Assembly (NCBI RefSeq): GCF_026672545.1
Contig: NZ_JAPPRJ010000001.1
Coordinates: 186,001-250,000 of the forward strand
DNA: 64,000 nucleotides
Direction of reading: 5' to 3'
Source of the DNA: Rhizobium sp. SL86
Lineage (GTDB): Bacteria; Pseudomonadota; Alphaproteobacteria; Rhizobiales; Rhizobiaceae
A model generated the notes under the pieces. It had not been told where the DNA came from, ran no database searches, and saw only the letters and a program-made list of their open reading frames with translations. A program made the translations under genes and the position numbers. Below are positions 18,393 to 26,849 of this stretch, piece by piece (within the stretch, counting starts at the first letter, position 1; each line of letters begins with the position of its first letter).

Positions 18393-19112
18393 ATGCCCGG
18401 ATCTGCATTCAGCGCCACCTTCCGGACCTTGATGTTTTCGGGCGCCCTTGTCGGCGCAATATTTGCCGGCAGCCTTTGCCTGCCTGAGCCCGCTCTTGCA
18501 CTGTCCGGCAACGTGTCTCCCCCGCCGGAACGCAGCGACATTCCGCAGAGCGGCCCCGCGTCGCAACTCCCGCGCCCGGGCGCTCCGTCTGTTGCGGCCG
18601 GCCCAGAGGAAAACACCACCCCCTCGACCGGCGATGCGGCGCAGCCGAAGGTCGAAATCCTGCATGACCTTTCCAAGCTTCCGGAACCGGTCAAGGCCAT
18701 GCGCCAGGCCCTGACGGAGGCGGCAGCCTCCGGTGACGTCGAGCGCCTTCGCCCGCTGATGGCCTTCGATGATGACGTGATGGAGCAGCTGAAGGCCGAT
18801 GGCGGCGATCCCGTCGCCTCGTTCAAGAGCCTGTCCGGTGATCCGCAGGGCCTCGAAATTCTCGCCATCATGCTCGACATCCTGCAGACGGGTGCCGCGC
18901 ATGTCGGCATCGGCACACCGGATGAGATGTATGTCTGGCCCTATTTCGTCGGCAAGCCGATCAACCAGCTGAGCGCGCCGGAGCGCGTGGAACTCCTGCG
19001 GATCATCACCGCCGGCGATCTCGAGGCGATGGCGGAAACCAACAACTACAATTTCTACCGCATCGGCATCACCGTCGACGGCAAGTGGCGCCTGTTTGCC
19101 GGCGGCGACTGA
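18393..19112 (+). CDS. Exported hypothetical protein (239 aa)
   Basis: A signal peptide is evident (FSGALVGAIFAGSLCLPEPALAL). A Pro-rich linker (residues 35-75) follows, then a conserved globular part from about LSKLPEPVKAMRQALTEAA to the end (NNYNFYRIGITVDGKWRLF). The final strand pattern recalls small NTF2-like/DUF domains of rhizobial exported proteins, but I cannot name the family. ATG 18393 is preceded by CAAGG about ten bases away; a TTG at 18375 is an alternative start. Confidence 0.7.
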   Translation: MPGSAFSATFRTLMFSGALVGAIFAGSLCLPEPALALSGNVSPPPERSDIPQSGPASQLPRPGAPSVAAGPEENTTPSTGDAAQPKVEILHDLSKLPEPVKAMRQALTEAAASGDVERLRPLMAFDDDVMEQLKADGGDPVASFKSLSGDPQGLEILAIMLDILQTGAAHVGIGTPDEMYVWPYFVGKPINQLSAPERVELLRIITAGDLEAMAETNNYNFYRIGITVDGKWRLFAGGD

Positions 19113-19202
19113 GCGGCCTGCCGCTGGCCGGTGGGCATCACGCCTTGCACCCGGATCGGGACCGGCCTATCTCTGGCGTGAAACGACGCGGACCTCACTC
19201 TC

Positions 19203-20048
19203 ATGCCCTCAGCCCATCTTCCCGACCGAAGCCTGATTGATATCGGCGGCGCCGATGCAGGGGATTTCCTGCACGGCATCATCACCACCGATGTCGAAGG
19301 CCTGCCGGACAACGAGGCGCGGCCGGGCGCGCTTTTGACCCCCCAGGGAAAGATCCTCTTCGACTTCCTGATCTGGCGAACCGCGGATGGCTTCGTCATC
19401 GAATGCGACACAAGCCAGCGCGAGGCGCTGATCCGACGGCTCACCATGTACAAGCTGCGCGCGGCGGTGACGCTCAGTGCCGGCGAAACCGGCGTGACGC
19501 TCACCTGGGGCGAGGCCGCTGACTCGACGTCGGGAATTGTCGATGGGGCCTTCCGCAAGGCCGGCATTCTGCTGAAACGCCAGCCGGTGCACGCTGCGGA
19601 AGGTCACGATGGCGAGGCTTACGACGCGCTGCGCGTCGAGGCGGGGCTTGCCGTGTCCGGTCGTGATTATGCGCTGCAGGATGCCTTTCCGCATGATGTG
19701 CTGCTGGATCTCGATGGCGGGCTGTCCTTCCGCAAGGGCTGCTATATCGGCCAGGAGGTCGTCTCGCGCATGCAGCATCGCGGCACGGCCCGCCGGCGCG
19801 TGGCGCAGGTCACGGCGGAGGCTCCGCTGCCGGCATCCGGCACCGAACTTCTGGCCGGCGGCAAGCCCGTCGGTTCCCTCGGCACCGTCAGCGGCAACCG
19901 CGCACTTGCCATCGTGCGCATCGACCGGGTCGGCGACGCCATGGCCCACGGCATCCCGGTTCTTGCCGGCGATATGGCGGTGAGCCTTGTTTTGCCCGCC
20001 TGGACCGGATTGTCCTTTCCGAGCGAGACCAGCGAGGCGGAAACGTGA
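19203..20048 (+). CDS. ygfZ: YgfZ/GcvT-domain iron-sulfur cluster protein
   Basis: This folate-binding YgfZ (IBA57-like) protein of 281 residues supports assembly or repair of Fe-S enzymes, including the tRNA methylthiolase MiaB. The diagnostic KGCYIGQEVVSRMQHRG motif is present near residue 179, with the functional Cys. The N-terminus DIGGADAGDFLHGIITTDV and PQGKILFDFLI are family hallmarks. Its stop overlaps the GTG start of the next gene (GTGA), and that gene overlaps the third, so all three are translationally coupled. Confidence 0.93.
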   Translation: MPSAHLPDRSLIDIGGADAGDFLHGIITTDVEGLPDNEARPGALLTPQGKILFDFLIWRTADGFVIECDTSQREALIRRLTMYKLRAAVTLSAGETGVTLTWGEAADSTSGIVDGAFRKAGILLKRQPVHAAEGHDGEAYDALRVEAGLAVSGRDYALQDAFPHDVLLDLDGGLSFRKGCYIGQEVVSRMQHRGTARRRVAQVTAEAPLPASGTELLAGGKPVGSLGTVSGNRALAIVRIDRVGDAMAHGIPVLAGDMAVSLVLPAWTGLSFPSETSEAET

Positions 20049-20662
20049 GTTCCGCGATTTCGGCACGGGCCTGGCAGCGCATGCTGTCCGGCCGCCGGCT
20101 CGACCTTCTCGACCCCTCGCCGCTCGATGTGGAGATTTCCGACATCGCGCATGGCTTGGCGCGCGTTGCCCGCTGGAACGGCCAGACGCGCGGCGACCAC
20201 GCCTTTTCGGTTGCCCAGCACAGTCTCGTGGTGGAAGAGGTTTTCCGCCTCACCTATCCGGAAGCAACCGCGACAGAACTCTGCCTGACGCTTCTGCATG
20301 ACGCACCGGAATATGTGATCGGCGACATGATCTCGCCGTTCAAGGCGGTGGTCGGCGGCGGTTACAAGACCGTCGAACACCGGCTGGAAGCGGCCGTCCA
20401 CCTGCGCTTCGGCCTGCCGGCGCATGCGCCGCGTGAGTTGAAGGCCCGCATCAAGAAGGCCGACACGGTTGCCGCCTATTTCGAGGCGACCGAACTTGCC
20501 GGTTTTTCGCAGGAAGAAGCGCGAAAATTCTTCGGCACGCCGCGCGGCATTACCCGTGACATGCTGACCCTGGAGCCGATGGCGGCAATTGAGGCGCAGC
20601 GGCTGTTTCTCGACCGCTTTTACGCGCTGGACGGCGCGCGCCATGCGCTGAGCAAACCATGA
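20045..20662 (+). CDS. HD-domain phosphohydrolase (YfbR-like)
   Basis: This 205-residue HD-fold protein starts with GTG. Metal ligands appear in order: H in FSVAQHSLVV, HD in LTLLHDAPEYVIGDM, and D in KKADTVAAYFEA. This pattern and spacing match YfbR-type 5'-deoxynucleotidases, which act on dNMPs, but the exact substrate is unproven. It overlaps ygfZ by four bases upstream and the phosphatase-like gene by four bases downstream (ATGA). Such coupling suggests matched expression. Confidence 0.85.
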   Translation: MSSAISARAWQRMLSGRRLDLLDPSPLDVEISDIAHGLARVARWNGQTRGDHAFSVAQHSLVVEEVFRLTYPEATATELCLTLLHDAPEYVIGDMISPFKAVVGGGYKTVEHRLEAAVHLRFGLPAHAPRELKARIKKADTVAAYFEATELAGFSQEEARKFFGTPRGITRDMLTLEPMAAIEAQRLFLDRFYALDGARHALSKP

Positions 20663-21177
20663 GTGCGATCATCGTCTGTCCGCTCGACAGTATCGCGGAA
20701 ATGGCCGTGCGCCATCGCGCGACCGAAATGGTGAGCCTGGTTGCCAAGGGCCAGGATTTTCACCGCCCGGGCGTGATCCGCGCGGACCGGCATCTGAAGC
20801 TTGCGATGAACGATATCGCCTTTGCCGGGACCGGCGATCTGGTGGCGCCGAGCGAGGATCATGTCGGCGAGCTCATCGATTTTGTCAAAACCTGGGATCA
20901 GTCGGCACCTCTGATCATCCATTGCTGGATGGGGGTGTCGCGCTCGCCGGCGGCCGCCATCATCGCGGCCCTTGCGCTTCATCCCGATCAGGACGAGATC
21001 GTGCTTGCAAATCGGTTACGACAGGTCGCCCCGCATGCCACGCCCAATACGCGCCTCATCGAATTCGGCGATCACGCACTTCACCGGGAGGGCCGGCTGA
21101 TCGCCGCGATCAAGGCGATCGGCCGTGGTGCGGAGACGGATGGCCGGGCGAGCTTCATGCTGCCGCTTTCGCCATAA
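20659..21177 (+). CDS. Protein tyrosine phosphatase-like protein
   Basis: This 172-residue protein has the CX5R phosphatase loop HCWMGVSRSPAAA (about residues 88-100), with the catalytic Cys and Arg intact. The N-terminal part (IIVCPLDSIAEMAV) and later HATPNTRLIEFGD match the family of small rhizobial tyrosine phosphatase proteins found with HD genes. Target unknown. It begins inside the stop of the HD gene and ends the ygfZ operon. Confidence 0.82.
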   Translation: MSAIIVCPLDSIAEMAVRHRATEMVSLVAKGQDFHRPGVIRADRHLKLAMNDIAFAGTGDLVAPSEDHVGELIDFVKTWDQSAPLIIHCWMGVSRSPAAAIIAALALHPDQDEIVLANRLRQVAPHATPNTRLIEFGDHALHREGRLIAAIKAIGRGAETDGRASFMLPLSP

Positions 21178-21262
21178 CATCGCTATGGTCGCCAACCGGG
21201 CCGGTCGCCGACCAAAGGTCCGGTTGCGGCCCGGCGGATGCCACGCCGCTCGGGACTGCTGC

Positions 21263-22108
21263 TCAGACCGTCGTCGAGGTCGTCGACGTCGTTTCGTCTT
21301 CGTTCAGCGAGGTGTAGGCCGCCAGGATGTCTTCCAGCTCGGAAATGACGGTGGTGAGGTCGGTGACGGATTGCTCGGCATCATCCGACTGCTCCGCCGC
21401 CTCGACAGACATCGGCGCAGGCGGTTGCTGTTCCTTCATGGCCGCGAGTTCGTCGGCGCTGATGATGCCGTCCCCGTCCGTATCCAGGTTGCTGAACAGG
21501 TTCGTCGCCATTTCTTCGGTTACATCATCCGGGCGTCCTGCCAGGAATTCCGCTTCCGAGACCTGGCCGTCCCCATCGGTGTCCAGAGGGTCAACCGTCT
21601 CTTCGTCCGTCTCGTCTTCCGCCACGTCCTGCGGCGGCGGAGGCGGACCTCCCGCGCGTTTGGCCGACGGTTCACTCTGCGCGAGTTCCTCGGCACTGAT
21701 CGCACCGTCACCATCGGCATCCAGTTCGCCGAACAGGTTGCTCGCCATGTCGTCGGTCACATCATCCGGCTTGCCGGCCAGGAACTCCGTCTCCGACAAG
21801 ACACCGTCGCCATCCGCATCAAGCTCGGCCAGGCGATCCTGGCCAGACCCTTCACCGGTGCCTGTGGAGGTCGCACCACTGTCGGAGGTCTGGGTCATGT
21901 TGAGCGACATCGACATCAGCGCCGACATCAGTTGGCTGAGGGCGCTGTTGCTGTCGGCACTGTCCGAACCGCCGGACAGGGCGCTACTGCCCTGCCTGAC
22001 CGTCGATACGGTAGACGCACCGGCGGTGCCGTTCAGGCTGCTGGACTGAAGACCCGAAGATGTCTTCAGGTCATATCGTAGATTATTAATTGATGAAATA
22101 CTTGTCAT
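21263..22108 (-). CDS. EF-hand calcium-binding protein
   Basis: The 281-residue protein carries four canonical EF-hand loops: DADGDGVLSETE, DADGDGAISAEE, DTDGDGQVSEAE and DTDGDGIISADE. They form two copies of one module of about 50 residues (loop, EFLAGxPDDVTxxMAxNLF, loop, ISAxELA), separated by a Pro-rich linker (PPPPPQDV). The N-terminus is Ser/Thr/Gly-rich without a classical signal peptide, and the C-terminus is acidic and Thr-rich. It should bind Ca2+; export by a non-Sec route is possible. ATG 22108 follows GGGAG. Function unknown. Confidence 0.85.
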   Translation of the reverse strand: MTSISSINNLRYDLKTSSGLQSSSLNGTAGASTVSTVRQGSSALSGGSDSADSNSALSQLMSALMSMSLNMTQTSDSGATSTGTGEGSGQDRLAELDADGDGVLSETEFLAGKPDDVTDDMASNLFGELDADGDGAISAEELAQSEPSAKRAGGPPPPPQDVAEDETDEETVDPLDTDGDGQVSEAEFLAGRPDDVTEEMATNLFSNLDTDGDGIISADELAAMKEQQPPAPMSVEAAEQSDDAEQSVTDLTTVISELEDILAAYTSLNEDETTSTTSTTV

Positions 22109-22512
22109 CGTGCTCTCCCTGCCGGAGCTTCGGAATATTTTTGGGGGGAACATGTTCGCGCCACGCAAAATAAGCGAACGACTACACAATATCGTGAGTC
22201 CTCACCGGCCAGAAGACCGCAATTCCGACATATGCTAAGATTTTACATTCCAAATGGCCTTTGGTGTTCAATGCACATGCTTCGCGCAAGCTTCGGCACA
22301 ATCTGAGAGAGTTTCCTTTACACGTCACCACTCAGACGGAATCCGACGGGAGATCTGCGCCCCTCTCACGCGACTCACTTGAGCGGCCTGATCGATGTCA
22401 GCGAACGGACAGCCGGAGCGAGTCGCGGCGTCGTCGGCCGGTGGCAAACATGTCTCCGAGATAGTCGGAGGTCACCACGTCCTGCTCGTGGGGGCGCTTC
22501 AGGATCATCGTC
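22109..22512. other. Intergenic region between EF-hand gene and AraC remnant
   Basis: These 404 bases hold the promoter of the EF-hand gene, in an AT-rich stretch around 22080-22260. No further convincing gene was found. The part from about 22380 to 22512 is GC-rich and looks like former coding sequence in places, but no frame gives an AraC N-terminal domain. A 38-codon minus-strand frame (22398-22514) lacks a ribosome site and is not called. Confidence 0.5.
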
Positions 22513-22824
22513 ATGTCGGCGTGCAGCGAGGCGCTGCGCCTGGAGGACCTGGAAAAGGTGAGCGAGTTCGATCGCTACGAGTTCTCGCAGCAGTTCCGCA
22601 CACTGATGGGAACGAGCCCCCACCGTCATCTGGTGATGCGCAAGCTCGAACGGGCCAAGCGCGCCATCCTCTCCGGCAGCGGACTGGCAGATGCCGCAGC
22701 GCTCGCGGGCTTTGCCGAACAGGGGCATTTCACCTGCCATTTCCGCAAGGCATTCGGCATCACCCCCGGCCACTTTTCCGGCGCGCGCCAGAAAGTTCGG
22801 CAGAGCGAATCGCCAGTCTCTTGA
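22513..22824 (+). pseudogene. AraC-family regulator remnant (DNA-binding domain only)
   Basis: The 103 codons encode a complete AraC C-terminal domain with two helix-turn-helix motifs. The first runs from LRLEDLEKVSEFDRYEFSQQFR to about TSPHRHLVMRKLERA; the second is LADAAALAGFAEQGHFTCHFRKAFGITPGHF. The usual 150-200 residue ligand-binding N-terminus is missing. Upstream the frame reaches a stop at 22462 without adding any family sequence, and no ribosome site precedes the ATG. A broken regulator is the best reading; a functional one-domain DNA binder cannot be excluded. Confidence 0.65.
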
Positions 22825-22884
22825 CCGCATTTCTCCCCGCGCCAGTTAGGACCTCCTGAAGAACAAGAAGGAGAGACCTGCGGC

Positions 22885-23763
22885 ATGGAAGATCAGGCAT
22901 CGGACTTTGTTATTGCGACCCAGGCAGCCCTTGCCCAGTTGACGGCGCTGGCCGTGCAATATTCGTTCTCGATCCTCGGGGCGATCGTGCTGCTCGCCAT
23001 CGGCTGGTTCGCCTCGGGACTGCTCAGCCGTTGGGCGAAACGGGGCCTGTCGCGCATTCACGGCATCGATGCGACGCTGGCGCAATTTTTCTCCAATGCC
23101 ATTCGTTATGCGGTTCTCGTCATCGTGCTGGTCATGGTGCTCGGCCAGTTCGGCGTGCAGACGGCCTCGATCCTCGCAGCGCTTGGCGCGATCGGTCTGG
23201 CGATCGGTCTGGCGCTGCAGGGCACGCTGCAGAATATCGCCGCCGGCATCATGCTGCTCGTGCTGCGGCCCTTCCGGGTCGGCGAATATATCGATACCGG
23301 CAGCGTCAACGGCATCGTGCAGGATATCGGCCTGTTTGCCACCGAACTGAAAACCTATGACGGGCTTTATCGCCTGGCGCCGAATTCGCTTCTTTGGAAC
23401 GTGCCGGTCACCAATTACAGCCGCCTCTCCACCCGCATGCATGATTTCAAGGTGGGCATTGCCTATGAGGACGATATCGAGAAGGCGATCGCGATCCTGC
23501 TCGAGCTTGCGAACAAGGATGAGCGCGTGCTGCAGGACCCCGCCCCTTCCGCCTTCGTCATGGATCTTGGCGACAATGCGGTGATCCTCGCGCTGCGCTA
23601 CTGGGCGAACAGCAGTGTCTGGTGGATGACCTCGCGCGACATGACGAAACGCACCAAGGAAGCCTTTGATGCGGCGGGCATTTCCATCCCCTTCCCGCAG
23701 GTCACCTATCATGCCGCGCCGAAGGAGGATGAGAGCAAAGACCCGCCGCTCAAACTGGTGTGA
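22885..23763 (+). CDS. Small-conductance mechanosensitive channel (MscS family)
   Basis: This 292-residue inner-membrane channel opens under membrane tension to relieve osmotic downshock. Three N-terminal helices are seen. The pore-lining third helix is the Gly/Ala-rich AALGAIGLAIGLALQGTLQNIAAGIM near residue 100. The beta-domain follows with FRVGEYIDTGSVNGIVQDIGLFATELKTYDG, then WNVPVTNYS. Length and order match E. coli MscS. The ATG follows AAGGAGAGACC. It converges on the ABC permease gene. Confidence 0.93.
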   Translation: MEDQASDFVIATQAALAQLTALAVQYSFSILGAIVLLAIGWFASGLLSRWAKRGLSRIHGIDATLAQFFSNAIRYAVLVIVLVMVLGQFGVQTASILAALGAIGLAIGLALQGTLQNIAAGIMLLVLRPFRVGEYIDTGSVNGIVQDIGLFATELKTYDGLYRLAPNSLLWNVPVTNYSRLSTRMHDFKVGIAYEDDIEKAIAILLELANKDERVLQDPAPSAFVMDLGDNAVILALRYWANSSVWWMTSRDMTKRTKEAFDAAGISIPFPQVTYHAAPKEDESKDPPLKLV

Positions 23764-23782
23764 GCGGCGGCCGGAACGGTGT

Positions 23783-24604
23783 CTACTGCGCCATGGTCGA
23801 GCGATGCGCCCAGCCGGTCATGCGCTTTTCGAGCCAGGCCATCAGGGCGTACATGGCAATACCCTCGATCGCCAGCATCAGCAGGCCGGCAAAGACCAGC
23901 GGCACGTTGAACTGGCTCTGCGCCGAGCTCATCATATTGCCGAGGCCGTAATTGGAGGCGACCGTTTCCGAGACGACCGAGCCGACGAAGGCGAGCGTGA
24001 TCGCCACCTTCAGCGAACCGAAGAAATACGGCATGGAGCGCGGAATGCCGACCTTCAGCATGATGTCCATCTTCTTGGCACCGAGCGCGCGCAAAACATC
24101 CTCGGTTTCCGGCTCGATGGTGGCAAGCCCCGTCGCCACGTTCACGACGATCGGGAAGAAGGAAATCAGGAAGGCGGTGAGCACCGCCGGCACCGTGCCG
24201 ATACCGAACCAGATGACGAGGATCGGCACCAGCGCCACCTTGGGGATGGCATTGAAGCCGATCATCAGCGGATAAAGCCCGGCATAGATGGTCTTCGACC
24301 AGCCGATGAAGAGACCGATCGCCAGCCCCGCCACCACGGCAATCGCAAAGCCCATGGTGGTGGTGTAGAGCGTCTGCAGCGAGTTCTTCCAGATCGGCGA
24401 CCAGTATTTGGCAATCGCCGCGAACACATCCGTCGGCGCCGGCAGGATGGTCGGCGGCATGTCGAGCGCGATCACCAGCAGTTCCCAGAGGGCGAACAGC
24501 GCGATCGTGTAAAGCCAGGGAGCAGCCTTCACCCAGTTGATACGGGCCATCAGCGGTTTGGCGGGTGCGGCCGCCGATGTCGCAGTCTCGGTCATCGCGC
24601 TCAT
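23783..24604 (-). CDS. NitT/TauT-type ABC transporter permease
   Basis: This 273-residue inner-membrane subunit has about six helices. The ATPase-contact (EAA) loop is LRALGAKKMDIMLKVGIPRSMPYF. The family is that of SsuC/TauC and related permeases for sulfonates, nitrate or pyrimidine precursors; specificity cannot be read here. The start overlaps the stop of the ATPase gene (ATGA), so the two are coupled. It is the last gene of a substrate-binding protein, ATPase, permease operon. Confidence 0.9.
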   Translation of the reverse strand: MSAMTETATSAAAPAKPLMARINWVKAAPWLYTIALFALWELLVIALDMPPTILPAPTDVFAAIAKYWSPIWKNSLQTLYTTTMGFAIAVVAGLAIGLFIGWSKTIYAGLYPLMIGFNAIPKVALVPILVIWFGIGTVPAVLTAFLISFFPIVVNVATGLATIEPETEDVLRALGAKKMDIMLKVGIPRSMPYFFGSLKVAITLAFVGSVVSETVASNYGLGNMMSSAQSQFNVPLVFAGLLMLAIEGIAMYALMAWLEKRMTGWAHRSTMAQ

Positions 24605-25389
24605 GCCACCACCCTCGCCTTGGCGATTTCCCCGTGCAGTTCGTGCACCATGTCGTTGAATGTCGATTGATACATGACTTCCAGATCGCGCGGCCGCTCG
24701 AACGGCACCCGGTGCTCCTTCAGGATGCGGCCGGGACGCGCGCTCATGACAAAAATCTTGTCGGCGAGGAAAACCGCCTCGCGCAGATCATGCGTCACGA
24801 GGATGATCGTCACGCCTTGGGCTGCGTGCAGGTCGCGAATGACGCACCACAATTCTTCACGGGTAAAGGCATCGAGCGCGCCGAACGGCTCGTCGAGCAT
24901 CAGAAGATCCGGTTCGTGGATCAGCGCACGACAGAGATTGGCGCGCTGCTGCATGCCGCCGGACAACTGCCAGGGGAATTTCGAACCAAACCCCTTGAGG
25001 CCCACGATCTCCAGCAGATTTTCCGCCTTCTCGACATATTCCTTTTTGTTGGCACGCAGCCGATGCCGGTGTTTTTCGACGATTTCGAGCGGCAGGAGGA
25101 TGTTTTCGAGCGTGGTGCGCCAGGGGAGCATAGTGGGGTTCTGGAAGGCCATGCCGACGATGGAGACCGGTTTCGTCACCTGTTCGCCGGCAACGATCAC
25201 CACACCCGTCTGCGGAATGTGCAGGCCGGTGACCAGCTTCATGAGCGTGGACTTGCCGCAGCCGGACGGCCCGACGACGGCGGCAAACTCGCCCTTGTCG
25301 ACCCGCATAGTGAGGCCGGAGACGGCAAGCGTGCCCGCGGCACCGCCATAACGCATGTCGACATTATCGATGGAAACGAGGTGGGACAT
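24601..25389 (-). CDS. NitT/TauT-type ABC transporter ATPase
   Basis: This 262-residue ATPase has Walker A GPSGCGKST near residue 42, Q-loop GMAFQNPTMLPWRT, signature LSGGMQQRANLCRAL, Walker B LLMLDEPFGALD and the H-loop VTHDLREA. It energises uptake with the permease at 23783 and the binding protein at 25568. The frame is open upstream through a repeat, but ATG 25389 has a GGAG site and gives the standard N-terminus. A palindromic repeat patch separates it from the upstream binding-protein gene. Confidence 0.92.
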   Translation of the reverse strand: MSHLVSIDNVDMRYGGAAGTLAVSGLTMRVDKGEFAAVVGPSGCGKSTLMKLVTGLHIPQTGVVIVAGEQVTKPVSIVGMAFQNPTMLPWRTTLENILLPLEIVEKHRHRLRANKKEYVEKAENLLEIVGLKGFGSKFPWQLSGGMQQRANLCRALIHEPDLLMLDEPFGALDAFTREELWCVIRDLHAAQGVTIILVTHDLREAVFLADKIFVMSARPGRILKEHRVPFERPRDLEVMYQSTFNDMVHELHGEIAKARVVA

Positions 25390-25415
25390 CGGTTCTCCGT
25401 CCGTGATCACGCGAG

Positions 25416-25561
25416 GGGGCTTTCGCCCCTCATCCGGCTGCCGCCACCTTCTCCCCGCAGGCGGGGAGAAGGGTATGCCGCGCCCTCTGCGCACCTCTCG
25501 ACCAATCGCGAGGCACGTCCCCTCTCCCCGCTGGCGGGGAGAGGGTTAGGGTGAGGGGCAG
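25416..25561. repeat. RIME-like palindromic repeat pair
   Basis: Two strong palindromes are present: CTTCTCCCCGCAGGCGGGG (starting about 25448) and CCTCTCCCCGCTGGCGGGG (about 25519), with flanking CCCCTCATCCGGCTGCCGCC and GTTAGGGTGAGGGGC. These are typical of rhizobial intergenic mosaic elements. Unlike units A-C, the two loops are not exact complements. The element lies inside an operon, between the binding-protein gene and the ATPase gene, where its hairpins could affect mRNA stability or readthrough. Confidence 0.8.
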
Positions 25562-25567
25562 AGCCAA

Positions 25568-26599
25568 TTACGGCAGCATGCGCTCCGCCTTCGGCGGCAG
25601 GTAGCTGGCGTCGAACACCTGATCGGCCTTCACCGCGCCCTTCAGGCCCATGGAGATCTTCAGCGTATCGATGGAGGCGCCGAGACGGGTCATGTCGACG
25701 CCGCCGAAGCCGTTTTCGACCACGTAGGGCGTCTTGATGTTCATGGCGTTCGCCATCTTCAGGCGCTCGAGTTCGATGGCGCTGTCCAGCGTCTCGTTGC
25801 GCTTCAGAACGGCGGCGACGCCCTCTTCCGGCTTGGCGACGGCATCGGCAAAGCCCTTGGCCAGCGCCTTGACGAAACCCTTCACCGCAGCCGGGTTCTT
25901 CTCGGCGAAATCCTTGTTCACCAGAACGGCATTGCCATAGAGGTTCAAGCCATGCTCGGCCATCAGGATGGTGGCGATGTCCTCGTCCTTGATGCCCTGC
26001 TTCTTGAGGTTCAGGATGACCGAGAAGGCGAAACCGAAGACGGCATCCACATCACCCTTGGCGAGCATGGGTTCACGCACCGGAAAACCGATCGACTCGA
26101 TCTTGATCTTGCTGTCGTCGATCTTCGCGACCTGCTTGAAGGCCTTCCACTGGGCAAAGGCGCCATCCGGCGGCGGGGCGCCGAGTTTCTTGCCTTCCAG
26201 CGACTTCGGATCGGTGGTGATGCCGAGCGACTTGCGGCCGACGACCGCAAAGGTCGGGCGCTCATAGACCATCATCACGGCCTTGATCTTCTGGCTCGGA
26301 TCCTCGTCGAGGAACTTGATCACCGAATTGATGTCACCGAAGCCCATCTGGTAGGCGCCGGTCGCGACCCGCGGAATGGCCTCGACGGAGCCATTGCCGG
26401 TGTCGATCGTCACATCCAGGCCCTCGGCCTTGAAGTAACCCTTGTCGAGCGCCAGCAGGAAACCGGCGGCCGGACCCTCGAATTTCCAGTCGAGCGTGAA
26501 TTTCACGGCCGTATCGGCAAAGGCCGGCGCGGAAAAACCGGTGGCAAGCGCAAGCGCGGCAACAGCCGGAAGCTTGGCGAAGAGGCGACGTGTCAACAT
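25568..26599 (-). CDS. ABC transporter substrate-binding protein (NMT1/THI5-like)
   Basis: This 343-residue periplasmic protein has a signal peptide (RLFAKLPAVAALALATGFSAPAFA). The mature part starts VKFTLDWKFEGPAAGFLLAL and continues with GYFKAEGLDVTI and GNGSVEAIPRVATGAYQMGFGD. This is the NMT1/THI5-like fold that binds pyrimidine precursors, sulfonates, nitrate or similar small molecules. No feature fixes the ligand. It is the first gene of the operon. The frame is open far upstream, but ATG 26599 begins the signal peptide. A 16-bp palindrome lies 155 bases upstream. Confidence 0.9.
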   Translation of the reverse strand: MLTRRLFAKLPAVAALALATGFSAPAFADTAVKFTLDWKFEGPAAGFLLALDKGYFKAEGLDVTIDTGNGSVEAIPRVATGAYQMGFGDINSVIKFLDEDPSQKIKAVMMVYERPTFAVVGRKSLGITTDPKSLEGKKLGAPPPDGAFAQWKAFKQVAKIDDSKIKIESIGFPVREPMLAKGDVDAVFGFAFSVILNLKKQGIKDEDIATILMAEHGLNLYGNAVLVNKDFAEKNPAAVKGFVKALAKGFADAVAKPEEGVAAVLKRNETLDSAIELERLKMANAMNIKTPYVVENGFGGVDMTRLGASIDTLKISMGLKGAVKADQVFDASYLPPKAERMLP

Positions 26600-26753
26600 G
26601 TCTTCTGTTTCCCCCTGGATATTCTTGAGACACCGCATCAAAACCAATCTTCCGGGGGGATGCAAGGTGTTTCTGCACAGAATATAGTCAAACATGATTG
26701 AAAGCCTACAGATTAGGCGATTGCCTGACAGAATGTCACCGGCTGCACGAAGT

Positions 26754-26769
26754 TTGACCAATTGGTCAA
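26754..26769. promoter_or_regulatory. 16-bp perfect palindrome, candidate operator
   Basis: TTGACCAATTGGTCAA is perfectly symmetrical and lies in the 250-base gap between the divergent binding-protein gene (start 26599) and DUF2339 gene (start 26850). Its length and symmetry suit a dimeric repressor such as a GntR- or TetR-type protein. No regulator gene is adjacent. Which flanking gene it controls is unclear. Confidence 0.5.
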
Positions 26770-26849
26770 GATGATCAGGCACAGGTGATCTTTCCATTTG
26801 TGAGGAACAGCCGATATAACGGGGCCGTCTGTCACCCGCGGGGTCCGCC

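Noticed and set aside
22398..22514. 38-codon minus-strand ORF opposite the AraC remnant
   Set aside because: No ribosome site, no recognisable motif, and it covers likely decayed sequence.
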